A stretch of 64,000 bases of DNA, from assembly GCF_947507565.1 (NCBI RefSeq), contig NC_089181.1, positions 709,536 through 773,535 on the forward strand. Direction: 5' to 3'. The position numbers were made by a program, and so were the translations under genes. Below are positions 33,601-56,000 of the stretch, in pieces. Numbering within the stretch: the first letter of the stretch is position 1; each line of letters starts with the position of its first letter. The notes beneath the pieces were generated by a model. The model saw only the letters and a program-made list of their open reading frames with translations. It was not told the origin of the DNA and ran no database searches. The DNA is from Oscarella lobularis (Eukaryota; Porifera; Homoscleromorpha; Homosclerophorida; Oscarellidae).

Positions 33601-36584
33601 TGGAAGCCATTCTGTGACGAATTTCGCTATGAGGGCAAAGAGCGCTACGCAATAGAGAAAAGGTTTGAAAAGAATCCAACAAATGGACAGGTCGACGTCG
33701 CTTTTATGCCGGGAACGAAACTAAACGTCTGTGAAAACATGCTTGACTTGAATATTGACAAGGGCCTTGGAGAGAAATTGGCTCTTCGCTTGTATGTTGC
33801 ATTTGTGGAACAAAGTGTCTACTAACATAGATTTTTTGATAGCTGTCTGAATGACAAGGGAAAAGAAGACTACACTTTTAATGATCTTAGAGAACGCGTG
33901 TGCCAGTGTGCCGCCTATCTGAGCGATCAAGGTACAGCGAGAATTTTCTTTCAGTGCTGCTTTTGCGTAAGCCAGCGTGTTAGGTATCCAGTATGGCACC
34001 GAGAAAAAAGACACAGTTTTGCTTTATCTTCCTAAATGCTCTGAGCGAGTCATTTATTTGCTTGCCTGCTTTCGAATAGGCGTTCCTGTAGGAATTTTGG
34101 TCAGTATGCGTTGAACGAAAGTGAAGGAATGTGTCTGATCTCCTGTTTTTTTTGTGTTTCTTCATTACTTTAGCATCCTCGCACTTCCTCAAATCTACTT
34201 ACAGACAAAGTTGAACACTCGGGGTGCACCGTTATTGTGACAGGTTACTTTGCACTCGTACCGTGCATTTTCTGCATATGTCTAATGAAAAGAAACCTAG
34301 GTGACGATGTAGAATGTGACATTACGAAGCATCTTCCGGAAAGCCACAAAACTAAGTAAACTAATTAATTAAATAAAAGACGCGCTTTAGCAAGCTGTCT
34401 GGCATGCAATGTAGGCTCAAAATTAAGATAATACTTCTTGGATGTCTGAAAAAACATCGAACTGTTGCATCGTGCTTCTGCGACAAATCCAGAAAAGTTG
34501 AAACATCGCTTACCGATATGGCTCCCGCTAAATTTGAAGCTGAAAGACCTCTTTTCTACTTATTTACCAGGTTTGCTGAGTGACATCACTCTTTTCTCAG
34601 TAAGCAATCTGTTTTATTTTCGAAGTGGAACGATAGAAACGAGCAAAACTGTTGAGCACGCTGCTTTTGGCTACATGGTTTACACGGCTGTGACCTATCG
34701 CTTCATCTTGGATTTTGGCATTACATTTGATGACGGAGTCATCAACGACGTGTCATTCTGTACGACAGATCTCGCATGGATTGACGGAATGACTGCAGGG
34801 GTGTGCGGACCCTTGCTTTGTGGAGGAACAGCCGTTATGGTGCGCTATACTATAAACCACAGATGTACACAATATAAGTTGACTTCGTTTAGTACGAAGG
34901 ATCACTCGAGTCGTGTCCTGAGAATACGAGCTTAAGGATGGATGCGATAATGAGAATTATTAATGAATGCAAAGTAACTCACTTTTGCACTGTACCTGCC
35001 AGAATAGTGGACTTGAAGAGCTGTGCTAGCGAAGGATTTTTTACAACAAATACCAGGTGCACGCGGACACTTGATTGTTTTTTGCTCATGCATAGTTGCT
35101 GTTGCAGTTTGGCTGTTGTAACTGTAACGTCAGCTGCTTCTCCTTTTACAAGAGATCTTCCCGAAGATGCGTTTGAATTTTTGAAGAGTCACAACCTGAG
35201 ATTCACAAACACTTGGTGGCAAACTGAAATGGTAAAGACAGCAAAAGGCTTCCTTTGTTCCTTACTTCTTGAATGTTGTAGGGGTCGTTCATGATGGGTT
35301 GCCCTGCAAAAATCACCATAGACATGGAAAAATCTCAATACTTAAAGAGGTTTCTATAATAACGTTTTACGAATAGCGTGCACTTAAGCCATTGTTTTTC
35401 TTTGCATCATTTTATTGGGGGATATTATTTCTTCCAGAGACGTAAGCTTTACAGTCTTTCAAGTTTATAGACGTTATAATGCCTTTTTAATTAAGCTGTT
35501 GCCATTTTACGGGATTTCCGTAGATGTAAAGGAAGCGTCTGAAGAAGATGCGAAGAAAGTGTCTGAAGAAGAGGTGACAGTTCAATTATTTCCCAGTTTT
35601 TTTCTGTTTTCAAGACAAATTGGCAGGTTGCTTCTAGCGCCATAGCTTCTTGCAGAAAAGAGTCGAGAAAGGCAAGAAAGAAAGGAGAGCTGGTGAGATC
35701 AATGACTCATGCGTGTAAATAATTTAATGCATGACTTCAGTACATTACTCAACCGTGGCCATCGTGCGTTCGTCGTTTCTTGGGTGATAAAACAAGTCAA
35801 TTTTCAAAAAAATTTGATGAACAGAATTCCTTGGCATTTAAATCAGGAGATCGTGAGAGCACTACGTTCATGAGCAAAACAACGGTGAAATGGTTTTTGT
35901 GTAGGGGTAGAGGAGTTTGAAGATAACGTTTTGTCATATCGCGTTATATCGAGAATGAACGAATTTCTACGTCAATTGGAGGAGATACTAACTCGTGCTC
36001 GTGGACAAAAACCATATATTTTAAAAAATGTTAGGAAGGCAGCCGTGGTAAGAGTAAGAACTGGAGACAAACCAAAAGTTCTCAAGGGGGCAGCTATGGT
36101 AAAGTTTGCTACTGATTTTGTTTTTCTCCTGCATTTCACTTTTAAAAGATCTCCAAGTGCCATGTTCAAACCGACTGCCTTTTCAGATTCGCTGTGCTTC
36201 TCGTATTTGAAGTGGCAGAGGTACTTGACCAAATGTCATCACAGTCTGTTGTATGCTACAACTGTAGGAACGTTGGGAGCGTTGGGAGCGTTGGGATAGT
36301 TCTTCCGAGAAAGATGTTGACGAAATTAATGAGTATTGTAAGACCACCGTATGCTTACATACCGTAATTGCATAAATGAAATGTTGTTTACAGTGCGATC
36401 AAAAGTTTTTTATCCTCAACTTCCAGAGCACCTCGTGGCGTTTGTAGCCGAAGTGGACAGTTTGGACGCAAAGGACAGAGAAAGTCTTGGACGTGACGTG
36501 CCAAGGAAATTTAGGAATAAGCGTATCAAAAGAGGCCTACAATCTGTAACGCTAAACGGAGGTCGTGCATATATGAGGGCGTAG
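30690..36584 (+). CDS. Probable SEFIR/TIR-like plus acetyl-CoA-synthetase-like fusion protein
   Basis: Exons 30690-31971, 32242-32312, 32363-33007, 33055-33304, 33359-33409 and 33482 onward join in frame across short introns. The first 110 residues look SEFIR/TIR-like (KVAVLWSDYGAEEELHS ... WGRPILPKIEESDVVLFIYSP). A second weaker copy lies in 32363-32730 (SIADIVVLYSADSEK). From 33482 the protein follows acetyl-CoA synthetase order: HRFSIEYPGLFWKPF, GTKLNVCENMLD, YTFNDLRERVCQCAAYL, FRIGVPVGI, an FTSGT..TSKTVEH P-loop, CTTDLAWIDG, VCGPLLCGG, VTHFCTVPARI, NTWWQTEM. The P-loop lacks the GKPKG part, and the C-terminal AMP-binding domain is not seen. The last exons (after about 35700) are unrecognised and their joins uncertain. 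A two-gene model split near 33318 is the alternative. It is probably cytoplasmic; catalytic activity is doubtful. Confidence 0.55.
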
Positions 36585-36662
36585 TGAACTCTCAAAATGA
36601 AGCACGTGTATGACGCAGTTTTGCAATGTTTTGGATGCCAAGGAGCAAACAAATAAATATAG

Positions 36663-46523
<9,861 letters not shown>

Positions 46524-46625
46524 AACTGCGTGTTCTGACTAGTGTCTAATCAAATGTTTTGTTTTTTTTCATTTGCGAGATAGTCACGTGTGTTCACATA
46601 TCCCGTATTGGACAACAGCTACACT

Positions 46626-49469
46626 ATGACTATGACGTTTGTCCCAATACTCTTCGTTTTGTCTGTCGCTTGCTTCGTCCAGCTGCACGCCAACGATCCG
46701 CAAGCAGATCCCAAAGCTGTGGTGACGTCTGGAAAAGCGCGTTTCACCGTTCTAACGAGCTACATCATTCGAATGGAGTACGGCATCTTCACCGACGCTC
46801 CCACGTTCGTTTTCCTCAATCGTCGCCTAACGGTACCGCCCTACAAACGATCAACGGACGGAGATTGGCTCGTAATCACGACCGACAACGTCGAACTTCG
46901 CTATTTGACGTCATCAACCCATTCGTTCGATTGGACGAATTTGCACGTGACCGCAAAACTACCGAACGGAAAATCAGTCACGTGGATGCCAAAACCGAGT
47001 GTTAATCAGACGAACGCCGGCGGCAATCTATTGGGCACATTCCGAACTCTGGACGGCGACTCCGGCAACATGACGAATAATCTAGACTGCTATCAAAATC
47101 AGAGAGCCGATTTGCATTGCACACTCGGGCTCGTTTCGCGCGACGGCTACGCCATCGTCGACGATACGAATGCGCCTCAATTTGACGAAAACCGAACGTG
47201 GCCTTGGCTCGCGAATCGAGCCGTGCCGAATCCGGACTCCGACGCCTGTCAGATCGACGAGAATTCTCGTCAGGCGTGCGGATATCCCGGAATGTCAGAT
47301 TTGGATTGTCAAGGAAAGGGATGCTGTTTGTCGAAGGAGAAAAACGGCTCGACGTCGACGTGCTACTACAGTCTTCGAGGAGTGCGAGATCTCTATTTCT
47401 TTGGGCACGGTCACAACTACGAGAGCGCTCTCGGCGAATTCACTCTATTAGCTGGAAAGATACCCATGCCGCCGCGTTTTGCGCTCGGAGTCTTCTATTC
47501 GCGCTACTGGGCATTCAGCGACATCGGTCAGAAGGAAATCGCTATGAATTATTTAACCCGTCGCATACCGCTCGACGTTCTCGTCACCGACATGGATTGG
47601 CACATAACGTTCTACAAGGAAGCGAGCGAGGGAAAGAAAGATCAGGCGGGTCAGTCTATTGGATGGACGGGATTCACTTGGGACGAGCATCTCTTTCCCG
47701 ATCCCGTCGCCTTTTTGGATTGGTGCAAGGCGAACGGGCTGCACAACACGCTCAATCTTCATCCGGCATCCGGCATTCAACCGTGGGAGGAGAAGTACGC
47801 CGAGATGGCGACGGCTATGGGAATCGATCCGTCGACGCGTAAGTACGTCGCCTTCGATCCGGTGAACATAACGTTCGTGACGAATTGGGCTCGGATCGTT
47901 CTGGGCGAACGCGAGAGCGAGGGAATCGATTTCTGGTGGTTAGATTGGCAGCAGGGAGAGAACTGGATTCAACGGCCCGGCGTCAATCCGACGTTCTGGC
48001 TCAACTACATTTTCTTCACGAATCCCTACCATTGGACGGACGCGAAGCGTCCCATGCTCTTACATCGATTCGGCGGTCTCGGCAATCATCGATACCAGAC
48101 GGGCTTCTCCGGCGACGTCGTACCGACGTGGGACTCGCTCGCCTTTCAAGTCTATTTCACGATCACCGCCTCGAACGTCTTATTCGGCTATTGGAGTCAC
48201 GACATCGGCGGACACATCAGACCGTCGCCGCCCGAGATGTACACGCGTTGGATCCAGTGGGGCGCCTTTTCGCCCATGTTTCGTACGCACTGCACGAAGG
48301 ATCCGTCGAATTTTCGCGACATCTGGCTCTATCCGCCCGAAAACTATCCCATCATGCGTCGCTTCATCGTTCGACGCGGCGCTCTCGTTCCCTATCTCTA
48401 CACGCAGGCACGACGCGCTCACGACACGGGCGTCAGTCTCGTCCGTCCCGTCTATTACTCCCATCCGGAAGACGACGAATCGTACGGCTATCGAACCGAG
48501 TATTTCTTCGGCGACAGTTTCTTCGTTTCGCCCGTCGTTGGGCCCGTCGACAATGCGACCGGTCTCGCCGTGAAAGACGTCTGGTTTCCGAGCGACGACT
48601 CGTACGTCGATTGGACGACCGGTCGCGTTTATCGCGGTTCGACGACAAAGTCGATCGCTTGCACGCTCGACGAGATGCCCGTTTTTGGACGAGCCGGCCG
48701 CGTCGTGCCGCTTCGCGTCGATTCGTTCGTCGACGATGCGCTGGGTCAAGCGGAAGTCGTTCCCGACGCTCTTAAGTTGGTCGTTTTCGCCGGCGGAGAC
48801 GCGGCGACGAGCGGCGGGGGTCAACTCTACGAAGACGATGGCAAAACGACTGACTATCTAATGACCAATAAGTTCGTCTGGACGAATTTCTCCTACGCGG
48901 CGACCAATTCGTCTCTGTCTCTGACCATTGGTGCGGCTGAGGGCAATTTTGACGGATTTCCCACGGCTCGTTCGTATCAGATTCAATTCTTTGGCGCCTG
49001 GCCCGCAGAAGACGTCAATATTGGCGGCAAATCGGTGCCCTATGTGCCGTTTGCTATAGAGTACGACGAGGACAGTTGGACGTACGACGGTTCGACGACG
49101 TCGCTTCTGGTGAACGTCGTCTCCAAGCGACCGACGAACGTCGCTCTCGTCGTTACCGTGAAGCCGATGTTTCCGCATTTGACTCCGCTACTTGGTGATG
49201 GTTTTCCTGGCATATTTGGTCGGCTCTTTGCCATTAAGGAGTTGCTCGATGACCAGTGGGATTCTGATCGCGTCTATCAGGAGGACTATTTTTCGTTGCT
49301 TACTGCAACCGAAACGGGTCAGCGCATCACGGATAACTATCACACGGCGCACGATGAACTGAATGGGTTTGCCGGTATGCTTGCTAGTGGCATCGCAGAA
49401 GTCAAGAATCTGGAGAAGCTTAATAATGCCACTAAAGCAATGATAATAGCTCAGCTTTCAGCGTTTTAA
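46626..49469 (+). CDS. Secreted GH31 family glycosidase with internal trefoil (P-type) domain, single exon
   Basis: One exon, 947 aa from ATG 46626 (46632 is also possible). A signal peptide (MTFVPILFVLSVACFVQ) is followed by an N-terminal beta domain. A trefoil/P-type domain sits at about 206-245 (CGYPGMSDLDCQGKGCC), then the GH31 barrel: RFALGVFYSRYW, VTDMDWH, WWLDWQQGE (predicted nucleophile Asp about 440), RFGGLGNHRYQTGFSGD (acid/base Asp about 497), GYWSHDIGGH. A C-terminal DUF5110-like region follows (LYEDDGKTTDY). GH31 enzymes include alpha-glucosidases, alpha-xylosidases and sulfoquinovosidases; I cannot choose the substrate. Animal lysosomal GAA has its trefoil at the N-terminus, whereas here it is inserted after the first domain. 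The gene is intronless and 102 bp from the EML stop. The product is likely secreted or lysosomal. Confidence 0.85.
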   Translation: MTMTFVPILFVLSVACFVQLHANDPQADPKAVVTSGKARFTVLTSYIIRMEYGIFTDAPTFVFLNRRLTVPPYKRSTDGDWLVITTDNVELRYLTSSTHSFDWTNLHVTAKLPNGKSVTWMPKPSVNQTNAGGNLLGTFRTLDGDSGNMTNNLDCYQNQRADLHCTLGLVSRDGYAIVDDTNAPQFDENRTWPWLANRAVPNPDSDACQIDENSRQACGYPGMSDLDCQGKGCCLSKEKNGSTSTCYYSLRGVRDLYFFGHGHNYESALGEFTLLAGKIPMPPRFALGVFYSRYWAFSDIGQKEIAMNYLTRRIPLDVLVTDMDWHITFYKEASEGKKDQAGQSIGWTGFTWDEHLFPDPVAFLDWCKANGLHNTLNLHPASGIQPWEEKYAEMATAMGIDPSTRKYVAFDPVNITFVTNWARIVLGERESEGIDFWWLDWQQGENWIQRPGVNPTFWLNYIFFTNPYHWTDAKRPMLLHRFGGLGNHRYQTGFSGDVVPTWDSLAFQVYFTITASNVLFGYWSHDIGGHIRPSPPEMYTRWIQWGAFSPMFRTHCTKDPSNFRDIWLYPPENYPIMRRFIVRRGALVPYLYTQARRAHDTGVSLVRPVYYSHPEDDESYGYRTEYFFGDSFFVSPVVGPVDNATGLAVKDVWFPSDDSYVDWTTGRVYRGSTTKSIACTLDEMPVFGRAGRVVPLRVDSFVDDALGQAEVVPDALKLVVFAGGDAATSGGGQLYEDDGKTTDYLMTNKFVWTNFSYAATNSSLSLTIGAAEGNFDGFPTARSYQIQFFGAWPAEDVNIGGKSVPYVPFAIEYDEDSWTYDGSTTSLLVNVVSKRPTNVALVVTVKPMFPHLTPLLGDGFPGIFGRLFAIKELLDDQWDSDRVYQEDYFSLLTATETGQRITDNYHTAHDELNGFAGMLASGIAEVKNLEKLNNATKAMIIAQLSAF

Positions 49470-49568
49470 GAAAAGCTGGCCTTTTTGTGTCTATTCGTTT
49501 TCACGTTGTCAATGATTGATTGGTGTCGAAATGATGTTTATGTGTCTCAACTCCCGGACAACGCCAAG

Positions 49569-51412
<1,844 letters not shown>

Positions 51413-51498
51413 TAATATTAGTACATAATTGAAAATACAAAAATTAAGCTTTCACACACACACACAGTAATGATTGTTTGTCTTCAGGTTGATAATAT

Positions 51499-52799
51499 CT
51501 AGAAGGCGATTTGGTATTGACCGTCTACCAGTTCCAAGAATCTGACGGGTCCATGAATGTGCTGATTGGGTAGCGTTCCAATATAGAATGCAAGTGGAGT
51601 TGGACAAGCGGCGGCCACCAGAAGTCCGCGCTTGTCTTTCATCCACTTGCAGACCTTTGACTTTATTTCATCTTGAATGGTGTAGACATTTTTGGCGGTG
51701 ACGTCGAGCTGCGTTGGCCCCTCGTCGGATGTCATCTTCGGACGAACGGTTGTGACCGACGCAACGAACTGACCGCCTGTTTCAAGTAACGAGTTCAAAT
51801 TATCGCGGTGAGCTTTACCAATTGAATACGCAGCATTCAAAGACACGAAGATCAGATGAAGTCCTTCCTTTCCTCGCAAGTCTTGAAATTCTTCAGAGGT
51901 CATACAGAACTGGTTTGGCGTTTCAGTAATCTCACGGTCGCCTTGAGAAGGACTTACATTGAAGTCATAGCGATCAGGAGCCTTGGCTCTATCTTGGCCC
52001 AGAGACGAATAGCAATGCCACACGGAGCATTTCTTTCTATTGAGCTGATAGCCAAGGTAAGCGTAAAGTGATAGTGGTGACAGTCCCGTGACGTGGACTT
52101 TAATCTCGTCGCTGCTGTCATTTTTATCAGCGAACTCAACGACATCTTCATCAATGCGCTTTTTCCATTCTTCCCAGTGCCTCTTCGGTGGATTTCCTCG
52201 GTTTCGCACTTGGTAATTGCCATCAGGACAAAGTTCAACTTTCCTGCCAAATTCATACTTTTGACACAGGTACTGCCACGGACTGTCGCCAAAGTAGGCA
52301 TTCAAGTGAACCAATAGCGGAGAGTATAAGGGTTTGCCAGCTTCTACAAGAGGAAGATACCAACTGGTTCAGCCAAACACTCAGACGTTGCCATACCTGT
52401 TAGATTTTCAGCAATTTTGTCTGATAGGTTCTTGATTCCCTCATCGGTGCGCAATTGAGAAGACGAAATGGAATATAAAGGGAAACCTTCTATGCCGTGC
52501 GGTACTTTCAATTTCGTTTCTGTTCTCTCCTCCAAGAGCTCGACCGGAAAGATGAACTTTATCTCCTCGCTCCATTGCCTTTGCAAAGCCGCATTCACCT
52601 CGAGATCGAACGGTAGGTCTCTCTCGGCGAAGATTACCACAACCATCTTGGCTTCACGTAGAAACTCTTCTCTCTTTTCAATTTTGTCGTCGCCCCATGC
52701 TATGTCTCCTACTGATACTTTCATTCTTTGAAGTGCTTTTTTCAATTTTTCATGGATCGCTTCGTTTAGGCTGCGAGGCAGAAAATAAACGTCGGCCAT
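51499..52799 (-). CDS. TIR-SAVED fusion protein (CBASS-effector-like architecture)
   Basis: Two exons on the minus strand, 52799-52397 and 52343-51499, with a 53-bp GT-AG intron; 415 aa. Residues 1-135 look like a TIR domain: ADVYFLPRSLNEAIHEKLKKAL, REAKMVVVIFAERDLP, FDLEVNAALQ (Glu at the usual alpha-C place), IKFIFPVEL. About 214-415 has two halves typical of a SAVED domain: VHVTGLSPLSLYAYLGYQLN, then after about 160 residues LLVAAACPTPLAFYIGT ... GPVRFLELVDGQYQIAF. In bacteria, TIR-SAVED proteins bind cyclic oligonucleotides through SAVED and the TIR then degrades NAD+. No signal peptide or TM. The intron shows this is a genuine nuclear gene. The assignment is by motif memory; the TIR call is firmer than SAVED. 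It is tail-to-tail with KAT5. Confidence 0.6.
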
Positions 52800-52923
52800 C
52801 AAGGCGGAGATCAGCGCGTGCGTTAGGCAATAAATGTAATTGGAGATAAATCGAATGGAGAACACAACATAATACTGTAGAGTCTGTATCTACTTTAGAC
52901 TACCACGGTTTAGACATGCGATG

Positions 52924-54778
52924 TCAAACAACGCCATCAATAGGATTGAATCCGTCTCTGGGACGACGTCTCTGTCGACGTCTATAGCGCGTAACCAGAA
53001 CAATCAATGCAACGATCACCACCAGGCAAATGATCACTGCACCAAGACCGATTCCAACAATCCAATAACTATGTGAATCTGGCTGGTCCGGCAACTGACA
53101 CTCTTTTTGAAAGTCGTTCACAAGAAGTGGCGAGGCAAATCTAAACAGCATTGTCCCGTAAGATCATAGAGGGGTGTGTGCATGTGCTTGCTCTCTGAAT
53201 TTGTCGAGAGTGCAAGGCGGTGAGCAACCAGGAAGAATCATACGCTGAGTGCGATTGGCAGCATCTGGTCCCATGTGGTAGTAAACCTCCACTGTGTTCG
53301 AGCTAAACACAATAAATTTCAAATGAAAAGCAAGGTTATGCAACCCTACCCGTTATCTTCGAGGTAGAGTTCGATCATAACTGCTGAGGCATAAGGTGGC
53401 TGTACTGAGTCGTTACCAAAAAGTCCTAGAGCACTCAGAATAGCCACAAGAGTTAGATCGTGCTAAAAGATCTTAATTAATCACTGAACGTATATGAATG
53501 TTCAATCTGTCTTACGGCAGAATACATAAAGATCTTGCTTGCGATCATTTCAGTACCATTTCGCTTCATTTCCATGTGACCAAGCACTTCCCCGAGAAAA
53601 ATGCCTAGTCTTCAGACTCAGAGAGCGTCTTTCCCCCCAAAAATTCTGTTATCTCACCTGCTGTCAGTTTATGAATTTCTTCCCCAGAAAACATTTTGTA
53701 GAGAGAAAAGTTGTTTACTGCGAGGAGATCGGTGAAGTCACGATCAGTAAACCAGTCAGGCCAGGCCATATTGTGCTGCTTCTAAAATCGCATTGTTATA
53801 ACCATACTGTACGCACAAGAAATTCAAAACCCTACTTCACAATAGAAAGAATCGAGTATTTTGTAAGCGTTGCTGACCGTTATATCATAATCAACGCCTG
53901 TTAGATTTTTCAGCCGAGCAAACAAATTCTTTCCCCCCCAAAAACCGTATAACCGTGTTTCTAACAGCAGCCTTATTACATGTACCTTGTACTTCTCCAT
54001 AACAGCAATGTAATCGGCATCATGAGTTCCTTGCTCGCGAAGTTCTGCGTAGCGCGGACAGTCAACGGCGTAGGCACGCAATAGCTATTTTAGTTAATCG
54101 ATTAATTTATAATGATTTTACAGTCACCCCACATTGTCTTGCGTCACTGGAACTGTGTGAATGGGAGTTGGTTGCCACTCAAGACCAGGCAAGAAAATCT
54201 AGAAAACACAACACACGTCACTCTTTTGTCATTTAGATATCTTTGAGATACAAACCTGGTGTCCAGATGGTTTGTACAAGGCTGCCATTTGACTTTCTGC
54301 GCTCATAAGGGTCCTGTCAATGTCCGTGCTGCGAACATAAATCTGGGGCACAATCATACCTTCCATTGCCCGGGCAAACAATTTATTTGTCTATCTACCT
54401 CTTTGCTTTGGTAGGTTGAGTTAAGGTAGGTCTCTGTTCCGTTCTTCATGTATCTGTTCATAATTTTCTGACCGAGATGGTAGAGTTGCAGCATTCCTTT
54501 CTGTGGAGGGAGATCCGCTCTGCGTCCGGTTACGGTTCGTTATTGATTTACCTGCGTCAGTTGTTTATAGCCCTGTGGCCACGCGCTTTCCTTATACGGA
54601 TTTGTTGGAAACGTATACGTAGGAGATCGATCGCCGTGACGAAACGCCTACATCGACCCGTACGTCGCTCTCCGCTTTTGCAGCTGCCAAGAGGGAGGCT
54701 CACCAAGCTGACTAGCTCGAGTTGTCTAGCTGCCGCTGCAGTGCTGAACAGAAGAACGAACACGAGAGAAGAATGCAT
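52924..54778 (-). CDS. ACP2: Membrane-anchored histidine acid phosphatase (lysosomal type)
   Basis: About eleven small exons on the minus strand. Exon 1 (54778-54704) is a signal peptide ending RQLELVSL; exon 2 (54647-54552) continues [14 protein letters not shown], the RHGxRxP phosphohistidine motif. Then [84 protein letters not shown], and [13 protein letters not shown] (catalytic HD). The last exon gives a single TM (about 53050-52980, [20 protein letters not shown]) and a basic tail ending FNPIDGVV. Signal peptide, luminal phosphatase, C-terminal TM and a short tail match ACP2, which hydrolyses phosphomonoesters in lysosomes. The transmembrane isoform of the prostatic type (ACP3) is the alternative. 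Confidence 0.85.
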
Positions 54779-55799
54779 AAGAGGAGAGGCGTCTGAATAG
54801 CGCACTAGTGCTAATTCGTTTTGCGAGAAAAAGTGTACACTACTACTGCATGTAGACCTACAGCGACGTCCAATCAGAGCGTCAACTTCCCATCTTCGCC
54901 GCGCGACGATCCGCACGCTTCGCCTAACTCGTAGGTGCCCGTGGGAATATCTAAGCATGGTCTAAGGTTCGGTGAGGCCCCCAAACTTTGATCGTGTACG
55001 CAAATCTGTGTTCGTTCTTAGCTAACAAGGCAAGCGTCAAGTCTTTTAGGAGAATAATTCCTGGAAAGTAACGCTAAGCAAATTGCCTCTAATTCAGATC
55101 TACGGCTCACAAAACCGAGCGTTCACCGTCTAATCATCGGCGTCCAACAGTTGTCTCTCTCGAACACGATATTCGACCCGTGCTTACTGCTTCAGATGCG
55201 GGAGCAGAAGCTAGGACGTCATCGTGGTCAAGCGGAGAACGGTTTGACGTTATTTTATTTGATGTGCTGCGAGCGTCTTGAGCCCCTTCTCAACGGCAGC
55301 GCGCCGTGCTAGCGTCCTCCCTTCGCGCGTATTCTACCGTGTAATTGAGTACTGGTGCACCACGCACGAGGCGCTGCAAATGGGCGGCCGATACACGCCA
55401 GAGAAATTCGACTGGGCAGCAGCCAAGGTAATGAAGCGGCAATGTGTCCTAGAGGAAGGCTCCCCGTTTACACTAGAGTTTCCAAATAATTTACCTTCCT
55501 TGAAAGCATTTTATGGTGCATGCAAATTGAGAGTTTCTTTTGACTAGACCTATTGCAAACTTGGTGGTCAGACATCCAGTTCCGGCACAAATCCGGCCGA
55601 TATCCCACGGCGACGCAAGCTCGTTTAAGGTACCTTCCCTTCTCGTTTTCGCGTCTTTCTCCTCCTCTCTATCTCGTTTCTGGTGTTGCAGAAATCAGTG
55701 CTTCAAATCGGCGTGGATGTCCTTTCTTCTCCACGCCATCCATCGCTTTCCTCGCACGCCGCTTCACGACCGTAGTGACGTCAACGGTACGTCCGTCCA
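54779..55799. other. Stretch upstream of the acid phosphatase; no firm gene
   Basis: Contains the acid phosphatase promoter side and several plus-strand frames with exon-like edges (for example 55278-55428 ending in AAG|GTAATG, and a segment from about 55548). Their joins are ambiguous and no domain is recognisable. It may be the 5' part of the small gene at 55800. Confidence 0.35.
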
Positions 55800-56000
55800 A
55801 TGAACTCTTCAAGACGAAATACTATCGCGAACGCCCAGACGAGAAAAGCAAAAGCGACGACGAGAAATGACGTCAATCCGCACTTTGCGGTCGTTCTCGT
55901 CGTTGCCGTCGTCGTTGCGCTGTTCTTCTTGGGGTGTTATAGGCGATTGACCGCGCGTCAATTAAGAGCGCGAGAATCGCCGCTGGATCGAGTGCAATAG
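55800..56000 (+). CDS. Possible small single-pass membrane protein or last exon of one
   Basis: A 66-aa frame with one strong hydrophobic segment (about residues 28-46, HFAVVLVVAVVVALFFLGC) followed by an Arg-rich tail (YRRLTARQLRARESP). The charge pattern fits a type I or tail-anchored membrane protein. An overlapping frame ending KSKSDDEK at 55868 competes. The family is unknown and the start is not fixed, since upstream exons at 55.3-55.7 kb may belong to it. Confidence 0.3.
   Translation: MNSSRRNTIANAQTRKAKATTRNDVNPHFAVVLVVAVVVALFFLGCYRRLTARQLRARESPLDRVQ

Noticed and set aside
47885-48775. 296-codon arginine/serine-rich plus-strand frame
   Set aside because: An overlapping alternative frame of the GH31 barrel with no motif.
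48180-48824. A 214-codon minus-strand frame and Arg-rich plus-strand frames over the GH31 gene
   Set aside because: Shadows in a GC-biased coding exon; no domains, and GH31 motifs are continuous in the main frame.
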